Shown: positions 1-6,427 of the stretch, one piece after another
How positions within the stretch are numbered: position 1 is the first letter of the stretch
Layout: the number at the start of each line of letters is the position of its first letter
Assembly: GCA_003221075.1 (NCBI GenBank)
Contig: QHUF01000214.1
Span: 1-8,301, forward strand
From: Gemmatimonadota bacterium
GTDB taxonomy: Bacteria; Gemmatimonadota; Gemmatimonadetes; Gemmatimonadales; GWC2-71-9
DNA: 8,301 nt
Direction: 5' to 3'
The notes under the pieces: model-generated
Database searches by the model: none
Told to the model about the DNA's origin: nothing
The model's input: only the letters and a program-made list of their open reading frames with translations
Made by a program: the position numbers and the translations under genes

Positions 1-314
1 ACCTCCATGAACACCACGCGACCCGCCGCGAAGTCGATCGGGTTGTACCCCAGCTCGGCGCGGGGCAGCCAGGCAACGAGCGTCGAATCGGGATCGAGCA
101 GGCGCACATCGGTGAGCACGACGCCTGTGAGCAGCGACCCGCGGACCTCACCCACTGCGATCGAGCCGTGTACCGCGCCTTCGACCACGGTGCTGGCCAC
201 GCGCGCGAGCAGCGTGCGGCCCGCGCGCGTGCCGACGAGCGCGTTGAGCGCGCCGAGGAAACAGGCGAGCAGTCCGACCAGCGTCCAGAGCGCGACACCC
301 AGCGAGCGGCGCAT
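1..314 (-). CDS. tamB: TamB-like translocation/assembly module protein, N-terminal part (cut by window edge)
   Basis: Reading the minus strand from an ATG at 314 gives 104 complete codons with no stop before the window edge, so only the N-terminus is present. Residues about 5-27 form one hydrophobic segment after MRRS, consistent with an inner-membrane signal anchor. Next comes the pattern typical of TamB/AsmA-like proteins: a short helix, then GSIAVGEVRGSLLTGVVLTDVRL, where a beta-rich repeat region begins. In the family, TamB is a very long periplasm-spanning protein that works with the Omp85 protein TamA in outer-membrane protein insertion or phospholipid transfer. The ATG follows directly on the TAG of the upstream Omp85 gene (TAG at 317-315), so translation is probably coupled. 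An AGG about 8 bases before the ATG, inside the end of the upstream gene, may be the ribosome site. A generic AsmA-family protein is the alternative, but the Omp85 neighbour favours TamB. Confidence 0.8.
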   Translation of the reverse strand, partial: MRRSLGVALWTLVGLLACFLGALNALVGTRAGRTLLARVASTVVEGAVHGSIAVGEVRGSLLTGVVLTDVRLLDPDSTLVAWLPRAELGYNPIDFAAGRVVFME

Positions 315-2501
315 CTAGAACGCCTGCCCGACGGCGAATTGAATGATGACCTTTTGCCAAAAGGTCTTTTGGGCCCGCAGCGGCGGGTATGCCGAGCGGA
401 TCTGCGTGAGAGTCCCGGTCGTTTTATCCAGAAAGAATAGGGGCCCGCGCTCGGTGGCATAGCCGTTGTACGCGGCATCGATCCGCACTGGACCGAGCGG
501 CGTCGCGAAGCGCAGACCCGCGCCGGGAGTGATGCGGATACCATGAATGGTGGTGAGCGAATCGCCCCGCTCCCACACCTGTCCCGCATCGACGAACAAT
601 CCCAGACGCATCCGCTGCGCAAAGAGCGGCGACGGAAAACGCAGCTCGGCGTTGAGCACGAGGGCCGTGTTGCCGCCGGTCGGGGCGGTGGTTACGCCGC
701 GCCACACCGTGTCCCCCGCCTGGGCGGTCGCGACGGGGTCGATCGCGGTACTGTCCCTGACCGTAATGACGTAGACCCTGGGCCCGAGCTCATTGCGCCC
801 ATAGCCGCGCACCGAGTTGGGGCCGCCGCCGTAAAACCGCTGGTCCGGCGGCACATAGCCGACGGGGGGCCCGCTGAGCTGAATGTTGCGCGCCAGAATG
901 GCCCCGCCACGGACCCGCCAGGCAAATACGGTCCGGCGTCCAATGGGATAGTACTTGACGATCTCGAGCTCACCGCGGTTGAACTCGTACGGCACCTGGG
1001 AGCCGACGAGGTGGGAGGCGTGCACCAGCGTCGCGGTGGTGATGCTGCCCTCGGAAGCTTCGAGCACGCTGTTCACTCGATCGCGCACCACCGTCATCGT
1101 CACCGCGCCGAATTGCCGCCGGTCGCGCAAGAATATTCGGCTCGTCGAATCGCACAGCCGGAAGAGGACGCAATAGACGGCATCGCTGGCCTCCGTGCGT
1201 CCCACCGAGTAGGAGTAACCGACGGTGACGGGCAAGGCCCCGCGGGCGTTGAAGGTAACGTCGGCGTTGCCACCGATCGCCTCACGCGTGTAGATCCCGA
1301 ACTCCGAGCGCCGCTCGACGACGAAGCCAAGGGTGGCGATGTGGGAGCGCGACAGGAACGCCGGCTGGCGCAGCGTGATCCCCAACGTGTAGTTGAGCGT
1401 GTCGATCGTCCACGTGCCGGAGAACGGATTGCAGAATTGGTTCAATCCGGTCGTCTGGGTGGGAGCGGAGCCCAGTTTGGAGACCCGGGCCGACACGTCG
1501 AGCGTCCGCGCGCCGCCGAGGAAGTCGTGCGCGGCCCAGCCGCTCTGCACCCGGAAGCACTCCACCGTCGCATACCCGAAGCCGAGCCGCACCTGGTGGC
1601 GGGGGCCTTCCTGCACCTGGATCAGCGCGCGCACCGTGGAGTCATGCGGCACCGCTTCCTGCGGGGCGACCGAATCCACCAGCACCACATTGACTGAGTT
1701 GAACACGCCTATCCCATACAGATCGCGCTGGGTCTGGTAGAGCGCGTCCAGGTTGAACCTGTCGCCGCGATGCACCGACATGACGCGCCGGACCGTGCCG
1801 GTGTCCACGTCGCGCAACCCGCGGATCAGTACCTCGCCGATGCGCATGCGGGGACCCGGCTGCGCATCGAGCTCGACCTCCGCTTTCAGGATTCCCGCTT
1901 CCGAATCGAAGTTCCGCAGCACCTCCGCGTAGGGATAGCCGTTGTTCCGTAGCCGCGCGACGATCGTGTCGGCGGACGCCTGCATCATGAAGCGGTTGAA
2001 TGGATCGCCCACCTGCAGCGGCAGCTCGCGTATCAGTCTCGGCACATCGAAAATGCTGTCCAATCCACGCACCTCGAACCGGGCCACCCGCACCGGCTCC
2101 CCTTCGTGAATCCGGAACGTGACGTACACATCGCGCGGCGTACGCTGCACCAGCGTGTCCACGACGGCGTTCATATAGCCGCTTTGGCGATAGAGCAGAA
2201 TCAGACGGACCACGTCACGCCGGAATTCGATTTCATTGAAATAGCGCTTCTCGCCGAGGCCCAGCCACCGCACGTACCACTTGCTGGCCCACCCGCTCGA
2301 TCTTGTCGTAGCGATCGCGCTTTCGAGCGTGTAGTGGTCGAGCGCCCGGTTACCGACGAACGACAGACCCCGAACCACCCGCTCCTGTTCTTGAGCGGTG
2401 AGGACGGTCGTCGCTACCAGGGCGGCGAGCAACAGGCAGGGTATGACGCGCAATTGACGTAGTTTGCCGATCTTTGCTATGTTGCGACACTTGCTCCGCA
2501 C
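315..2501 (-). CDS. tamA: Omp85-family outer membrane protein, TamA-like (POTRA domains plus beta-barrel)
   Basis: This is an outer-membrane barrel protein of the BamA/TamA superfamily, 728 aa from the start chosen here. A hydrophobic signal sequence (VIPCLLLAALVATTVLTA) is followed by about three POTRA-like repeats, roughly residues 41-135, 137-216 and 218-299, each beginning with a pattern like VRGLSFVGNRAL, VARFEVRGL or IGEVLIRGL. A C-terminal barrel follows from about residue 302. The barrel has the Omp85 loop-6 signature GGGPNSVRGYGRNELGP, with VRGYG near residue 564, and ends in a C-terminal phenylalanine. Three POTRAs and a directly adjacent tamB favour TamA over the usually five-POTRA BamA. 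The start is uncertain. No ATG lies in frame at the 5' end; the options are TTG 2561, GTG 2519, TTG 2507, GTG 2501 and TTG 2453. GTG 2501 has AAAAGG six bases upstream and gives a long basic n-region. TTG 2453 gives the most compact signal peptide, starting MRVIPCLLL. Four cysteines lie in the barrel (about 315, 357, 444 and 450). Confidence 0.88.
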   Translation of the reverse strand: MRSKCRNIAKIGKLRQLRVIPCLLLAALVATTVLTAQEQERVVRGLSFVGNRALDHYTLESAIATTRSSGWASKWYVRWLGLGEKRYFNEIEFRRDVVRLILLYRQSGYMNAVVDTLVQRTPRDVYVTFRIHEGEPVRVARFEVRGLDSIFDVPRLIRELPLQVGDPFNRFMMQASADTIVARLRNNGYPYAEVLRNFDSEAGILKAEVELDAQPGPRMRIGEVLIRGLRDVDTGTVRRVMSVHRGDRFNLDALYQTQRDLYGIGVFNSVNVVLVDSVAPQEAVPHDSTVRALIQVQEGPRHQVRLGFGYATVECFRVQSGWAAHDFLGGARTLDVSARVSKLGSAPTQTTGLNQFCNPFSGTWTIDTLNYTLGITLRQPAFLSRSHIATLGFVVERRSEFGIYTREAIGGNADVTFNARGALPVTVGYSYSVGRTEASDAVYCVLFRLCDSTSRIFLRDRRQFGAVTMTVVRDRVNSVLEASEGSITTATLVHASHLVGSQVPYEFNRGELEIVKYYPIGRRTVFAWRVRGGAILARNIQLSGPPVGYVPPDQRFYGGGPNSVRGYGRNELGPRVYVITVRDSTAIDPVATAQAGDTVWRGVTTAPTGGNTALVLNAELRFPSPLFAQRMRLGLFVDAGQVWERGDSLTTIHGIRITPGAGLRFATPLGPVRIDAAYNGYATERGPLFFLDKTTGTLTQIRSAYPPLRAQKTFWQKVIIQFAVGQAF
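348..372. repeat. Two overlapping palindromes at the 3' end of the tamA-like gene
   Basis: On the plus strand GACCTTTT (348-355) and AAAAGGTC (359-366) form perfect 8-base arms around a 3-base loop. Overlapping them, CCAAAAG (357-363) and CTTTTGG (366-372) form perfect 7-base arms around 2 bases. The middle segment can pair with either side but not both. The whole element is inside coding sequence (minus-strand codons for about TFWQKV near the barrel's C-terminus) and about 35-60 bases before the tamB start. No T-run follows it on the minus strand, so it does not look like a terminator for this operon. Confidence 0.55.
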
Positions 2502-2507
2502 TGTCAA
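2454..2507. promoter_or_regulatory. Putative overlapping divergent promoters between the tamA-like and solute-binding protein genes
   Basis: On the plus strand TTGACG (2454-2459) is followed after 18 bases by TATGTT (2478-2483), with a TG one base upstream of the hexamer as in extended -10 elements. On the minus strand TTGACA (2507-2502) is followed after 17 bases by CAACAT (2484-2479). The two -10 positions overlap almost completely, so this could be one bidirectional sigma-70-type promoter. Predicted starts would be near 2490 (plus) and 2472 (minus). This conflicts with some candidate start codons: transcription from 2490 would leave only TTG 2491 for the plus gene, and transcription from 2472 would leave only TTG 2453 for the minus gene. 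It is motif matching only, and the minus -10 is weak. Confidence 0.35.
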
Positions 2508-4065
2508 CCTTTTCGACACCGCGAAGACCGTCCTGTTCCTGTGTTTTCTGGCCGGCTGCAACCCATCCGGCGAGCGGGGGCAGGTCCGGGGACCGGTCTA
2601 CTACGAGCGCGACGATCCCCGCTCGCTCGACCCGGCACTGTCCACCGACGTGACCACCGGCGAGATGATCGCCCTGTTGTTCGACGGACTCACCCAATTC
2701 GATGGCGACGGCCGGCTGCTCCCCGCCCTGTCCGACCGCTGGACAGCAGACCGGACAGGCCGGCGGTATGTCTTCCACCTGCGAGCGGGTGTCAGCTTTC
2801 ACGACGGACGGCCCGTCGTGGCGGCGGATGTCAAGCGCTCCTTCCTGCGGGTGCTGAATCCCCAAACGCACGGCGGCCGGGTCTGGCCGTTGCTGCCGAT
2901 CGCAGGTGCCGGCGATTTCGCAGACGGCCACGCGAGCGACGTCCGCGGCATCGAGGTCATGGGCGACACCGCAGTCGCATTTACCCTAACCGAGCCGCTT
3001 GCCGTCTTCCCGAAATTCCTCGCCATGCCGGTAGCGTCGGTCGTTCCGTCCCCAGTGCCCGCCGACTTCGGTCAGCATCCGGTAGGGACGGGACCCTGGC
3101 GCTTCGTCGCGTGGCAGCACGACGACTATCTGCGGTTCGCGAAGAACCCGAGCTACTGGGGCGGCGCAGCGGAAAGCGAGTCACTCACGGTCCGCATCGT
3201 CCCCGAGGCGCTGACGCGGGCGGCGGAGTTTCTGTCGGGCCGGATCTCTGTCGTCGAGGTCCCGTTCGGCGAGACGAAAAAATGGGAGCAGGAGCATCCG
3301 GACTGGCTGAAGCGCAGGCCGGCGCTCCGCCCTGTCTACGTACCGCTGAACAACCGGCGCGGCCCGCTGCGCGATGCGCGCGTCCGCCAGGCGATCAATC
3401 ACGCAGTCAACGTTCCGGAAATCTTGCGCACGGTGTGGAATGGCCGCGGCGCCCTGGCTGCCGGTTCGATCCCACCCACGTTGGGCGGCAGTGATTCCGC
3501 GCGGCGGCCCTACAGCTACGACACGACCGAAGCGCGGCGCCTGCTACGTGCGGCGGGATACCCGAACGGGTTTTCCCTGCAGCTGTGGCGTTCGGGGACG
3601 AACGTCGAGATGGGTCGCGTCGCCCAGGCGATTCAGGCGCAGCTCGCTGCCGTTGGCATCCAGGTCGAGATCGTGTCGCGCGACGCGTCCAGCATGCGCG
3701 AGGCGGTCCGCAAGGGCGACACCGACATGGCGATTCTCGACTGGTGGGCCGACTACCCGGACGCCGACAACTTCCTCTATCCGCTGTTCCATAGCGCGAG
3801 CTTCGGCCCGGGTGGCAACTATTCCTTCTACAGTGATCCGGTCACCGATTCGCTGATCATGGTGGCCCGCCGGACGGTCGATCAGTCCGCCCGCGAAGCG
3901 CTGTACGCCCGAATCGACGACCGGGTCTATCAAGCCGCGCCCTGGATCTATCTCTGGTTCCCCGTGGATCTGTGGGCGGAGCATCCTTCCATAGAAGGCT
4001 GGGACGTCCCGGTGATCTTCAACGGCCAGCGCTGGACCAGGGTGCGTGTTACAGCTCCTCGGTAG
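2479..4065 (+). CDS. ABC transporter substrate-binding lipoprotein, family 5 (peptide/nickel/oligopeptide type)
   Basis: This is the extracytoplasmic binding protein of a Dpp/Opp-type ABC importer, 528 aa from ATG 2479. The N-terminus carries a lipoprotein signal ending in the lipobox FLAGC, with the lipidated Cys at residue 27, so the mature protein should be membrane-tethered in the periplasm. Family-5 patterns follow: RSLDPALSTD near the mature N-terminus, VSFHDGRPVVAADV, HPVGTGPWRFVAW and DARVRQAINHAVN, with a C-terminal lobe containing DWWADYPDADNF. Length is normal for DppA/OppA-like proteins. The ligand cannot be read from the sequence; peptides are most likely, and the PBP4-type gene two places downstream makes muropeptides possible. 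The start is uncertain: TTG 2464, TTG 2482 and TTG 2491 are also in frame, and none, including ATG 2479, has a clear Shine-Dalgarno site. The 3' end overlaps the permease gene by 20 bases. Confidence 0.9.
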   Translation: MLRHLLRTVNLFDTAKTVLFLCFLAGCNPSGERGQVRGPVYYERDDPRSLDPALSTDVTTGEMIALLFDGLTQFDGDGRLLPALSDRWTADRTGRRYVFHLRAGVSFHDGRPVVAADVKRSFLRVLNPQTHGGRVWPLLPIAGAGDFADGHASDVRGIEVMGDTAVAFTLTEPLAVFPKFLAMPVASVVPSPVPADFGQHPVGTGPWRFVAWQHDDYLRFAKNPSYWGGAAESESLTVRIVPEALTRAAEFLSGRISVVEVPFGETKKWEQEHPDWLKRRPALRPVYVPLNNRRGPLRDARVRQAINHAVNVPEILRTVWNGRGALAAGSIPPTLGGSDSARRPYSYDTTEARRLLRAAGYPNGFSLQLWRSGTNVEMGRVAQAIQAQLAAVGIQVEIVSRDASSMREAVRKGDTDMAILDWWADYPDADNFLYPLFHSASFGPGGNYSFYSDPVTDSLIMVARRTVDQSAREALYARIDDRVYQAAPWIYLWFPVDLWAEHPSIEGWDVPVIFNGQRWTRVRVTAPR

Positions 4066-4966
4066 GCGGCTGCTGGCGACGATTCCCACGTTGTTCGGCG
4101 TTCTCGTCGTCGCCTTCTTGCTGCTGAACGTCGTCCCCGGCGATCCCGTCGCCGAGATGGTGGGCGAGCGGGCCGACTCCGCCACGATCGCCCGGCTGCG
4201 CGGGGAGCTGCATCTCGACGAGCCGATTCCCGTGCAATTCGGACACTATCTCTGGGGCGTCGTACGGGGCGATCTGGGCCGGTCCTACATCACGCAGCGC
4301 CCGGTGCTCGGCGATCTTGCCGAGCGTTTTCCGAAGACGCTGCAGCTCGCGGGCGCCGCCATGTTGCTCGCGGTGACCTGTGGGATCACGCTGGGCGTGA
4401 TCGCCGCCATCCGCCCCGGCGGCTTGATCGATCGTTTCAGCATGCTCATCGCGTACGTCGGCGTCTCGTTCCCGGTGTACTGGGTGGGCTTGCTCTTGAT
4501 CCTGCTGTTTGCGGTCGCGCTGCGCTGGCTGCCGCCCTCGGGATATGGCGGGATTGCGTTCCTGGTGCTGCCGGCGCTCACCCTGGGAACGCGCTCGATC
4601 GCGTTTCTCGCGCGCATGACGCGTGGCGCCATGCTCGACGTCCTGCCATCGGACTTTGTGCGCACCGCGCGGGCCAAGGGGCTCAGCGAGCGGCGCGTCA
4701 TCGGCCGGCACGCGTTGCGGAATGCACTGCTGCCGATCATCACGGTGCTCGGACTCGACGTGGGCAACTACCTGACCGGTAGCATTCTGACCGAGACGAT
4801 ATTCTCCTGGCCCGGGGTCGGACGATACGTGCTGCTCGCGATCCAGAAGCGCGATCTGCCGGCGATCCAGGGGAGCATCCTTTTTTTGTCGGTGATATTC
4901 GTGCTGGTCAACCTTCTCACAGACGTGCTCTATGCGAAAGCTGATCCTCGCGTCGCTTACGATTAG
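4046..4966 (+). CDS. ABC transporter permease, DppB/OppB type
   Basis: This is an integral inner-membrane subunit of a dipeptide/oligopeptide/nickel-type ABC importer, 306 aa, a usual length for DppB. The N-terminus LLGRRLLATIPTLFGVLVVAFLLLNVVPGDP is the classic DppB first membrane helix plus PGDP. The segment up to GDLGRSYITQRPV is the usual periplasmic stretch. Several more hydrophobic helices follow, and the cytoplasmic coupling (EAA-like) loop FVRTARAKGLSERRVIGRHALRNALLPII starts near residue 204. The end, LLTDVLYAKADPRVAYD, is a typical intact C-terminus. The GTG start lies inside the binding-protein gene (20-base overlap) with a purine-rich CAGGG just upstream, so translation is probably coupled. 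The 3' end overlaps the next gene by 35 bases. In known systems DppB forms a heterodimer with DppC, and no dppC or ATPase gene follows here. A run of seven T at 4881-4887 lies within the gene. Confidence 0.93.
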   Translation: MLQLLGRRLLATIPTLFGVLVVAFLLLNVVPGDPVAEMVGERADSATIARLRGELHLDEPIPVQFGHYLWGVVRGDLGRSYITQRPVLGDLAERFPKTLQLAGAAMLLAVTCGITLGVIAAIRPGGLIDRFSMLIAYVGVSFPVYWVGLLLILLFAVALRWLPPSGYGGIAFLVLPALTLGTRSIAFLARMTRGAMLDVLPSDFVRTARAKGLSERRVIGRHALRNALLPIITVLGLDVGNYLTGSILTETIFSWPGVGRYVLLAIQKRDLPAIQGSILFLSVIFVLVNLLTDVLYAKADPRVAYD

Positions 4967-6422
4967 CGCCGCGCTCACTGTTCCGGCCGGGGCGCAGAGT
5001 CGCGGCTCGCTGCAGCAGCGCCTCACGCGCTTGCTCGATCAACCGCCGTTCGATCGCGCGACGTGGAACGTCTACGCGCAGGACGACCGCGGGCGCGTGC
5101 TGTTCAATCGCAACGGAGACCGGTTTTCCGTACCGGCGAGCAACACGAAGCTCGTGGTCTCGGCGGCGGCGACCGTCCTGCTGCCCGCCGATTATCGCGC
5201 GCGCACGAGCATCTATGCCAACGGCACCGTCACCAACGGCGTGCTGCAGGGCGACCTCATTCTGTATGGCCGCGGCGATCCGACGTGGTCGGAGCGCTGC
5301 TACACGGTCGATACGCTCGCGCCGGGCGGCTGTGACTCGACGTGGACCGCCGTGGATGCGATCGCTGATTCGCTGCGCGCGCACGGGATCAAACGCATCG
5401 TAGGCAGAATCGTCGGCGACGGCTCGTATTTCGAGCCGATCCTGACGCATCCGGGCTGGAACTCGTTCGATCTCAACTGGTGGTATGCGGCGCCCATCTC
5501 CGGGCTCGGGTTTCACGACAACAGCGTCGATTTCCAGATCACGCCCGGGCCATTCGTCGACGCCCCGCCGGTCATCACGTGGAACCCCGATCTGAGCCTC
5601 TTCACGTTCGAGAACCGAGCCCGCACCGTGGCTGCGGATTCATCCACCACGATCGGCGACAACTTCTTCCGTAGGCCGGGGACGCTCGACATCTGGGCCG
5701 AGGGCACGGTGTCGTTGAACCGGTCGCCTTGGATCGAGAGCTTCGCCCTTCCCGATCCGAATCTGTACGCCGCCCGCGCCCTCGAGATCTCGTTGCGGAA
5801 GCAGGGAATCTCGGTCGGCGGCGGCAGCGCGAGCACGACCGACTCGATGGTCTATCGGACGCTCCGCTGCTGCGGCAACCCGTTGGTGGAGTACCACGGC
5901 CGGCCGCTGCCGGACATCGTCTTCCCGATCCTGAACACGAGCCAGAACTGGTTCGCGGAAACGTTGCTGAAAATCCTGGGGCGGGAGGTGGGTGATACCG
6001 GAAGCTGGGGGAAAGGCCTCGACATCGAGAAGCGGTTTCTCGTCGATTCGGTCAAGATCGATTCGACGGCGTTCTCGCTCGAGGATGGCTCCGGGCTGGC
6101 CGCCGGCAACCTCGTGACGCCGCACGCATTCGTGCAGCTGCTCGCCTACATGTATCGCCATCCCAAACGCGCGCCGTTTCTGGCCGGCCTGCCGCGCGCG
6201 CAGCAGCGCGGCTCGCTCCTCCGACGGTTTGCGGGGACGCCGCTCGAGGGACGCGTACTCGCCAAAACCGGATCGATCGATCGTGTGAATACGCTGTCGG
6301 GGTACATCGAACGGCCCAACGGGCGGGTGATCACCTTTTCCATCCAAGTCAACGGCCACGATGTACCAACCCGGCAAATGCTTGCGCAGATCGATTCGGT
6401 GGTGGTGCAGCTGGCGCGGTGA
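4932..6422 (+). CDS. dacB: D-alanyl-D-alanine carboxypeptidase/endopeptidase, PBP4 type (peptidase S13)
   Basis: This is a periplasmic low-molecular-weight class C penicillin-binding protein of 496 aa. The family removes terminal D-Ala from peptidoglycan stem peptides and cuts D-Ala-mDAP cross-links. All three active-site motifs are visible: S70-N-T-K73 with the acylating serine, S337-Q-N339, and K445-T-G447. The roughly 265 residues between the first two hold the large insert that separates PBP4-type from PBP5-type enzymes. Residues 1-21, ending AGA before QSRGS, look like a Sec signal peptide with no membrane anchor, so the enzyme should be soluble or peripherally bound in the periplasm. 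Cysteines at 123, 134, 313 and 314 lie in the insert and could form disulfides. The ATG start lies 35 bases inside the permease gene with no clear Shine-Dalgarno site, suggesting translational coupling. The operon position links wall cleavage to a peptide-type transporter. Confidence 0.93.
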   Translation: MRKLILASLTISAALTVPAGAQSRGSLQQRLTRLLDQPPFDRATWNVYAQDDRGRVLFNRNGDRFSVPASNTKLVVSAAATVLLPADYRARTSIYANGTVTNGVLQGDLILYGRGDPTWSERCYTVDTLAPGGCDSTWTAVDAIADSLRAHGIKRIVGRIVGDGSYFEPILTHPGWNSFDLNWWYAAPISGLGFHDNSVDFQITPGPFVDAPPVITWNPDLSLFTFENRARTVAADSSTTIGDNFFRRPGTLDIWAEGTVSLNRSPWIESFALPDPNLYAARALEISLRKQGISVGGGSASTTDSMVYRTLRCCGNPLVEYHGRPLPDIVFPILNTSQNWFAETLLKILGREVGDTGSWGKGLDIEKRFLVDSVKIDSTAFSLEDGSGLAAGNLVTPHAFVQLLAYMYRHPKRAPFLAGLPRAQQRGSLLRRFAGTPLEGRVLAKTGSIDRVNTLSGYIERPNGRVITFSIQVNGHDVPTRQMLAQIDSVVVQLAR

Positions 6423-6427
6423 GTGGA

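Noticed and set aside
543..1697. 384-codon open frame on the plus strand, antisense to the tamA-like gene
   Set aside because: It mirrors a well-supported Omp85 gene with POTRA and barrel motifs. The translation is arginine-, glycine- and alanine-rich with no recognisable domain, as expected of an antisense frame in GC-rich DNA.
2541..3494. 317-codon open frame overlapping the binding-protein gene in another frame
   Set aside because: It is dominated by arginine and proline, a frame shadow of the family-5 binding protein.
4881..4887. Run of seven T in the permease gene as a possible programmed frameshift joining dppB to dacB
   Set aside because: The frame of dacB meets a TGA at 4893-4895 just after the run, so slippage there cannot fuse the two proteins; the run encodes ordinary Leu/Phe in a membrane helix.
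4049..5026. 325-codon open frame antisense to the permease
   Set aside because: It is highly charged (R, Q, E, H), typical of the complement of a membrane-protein gene, with no motif.
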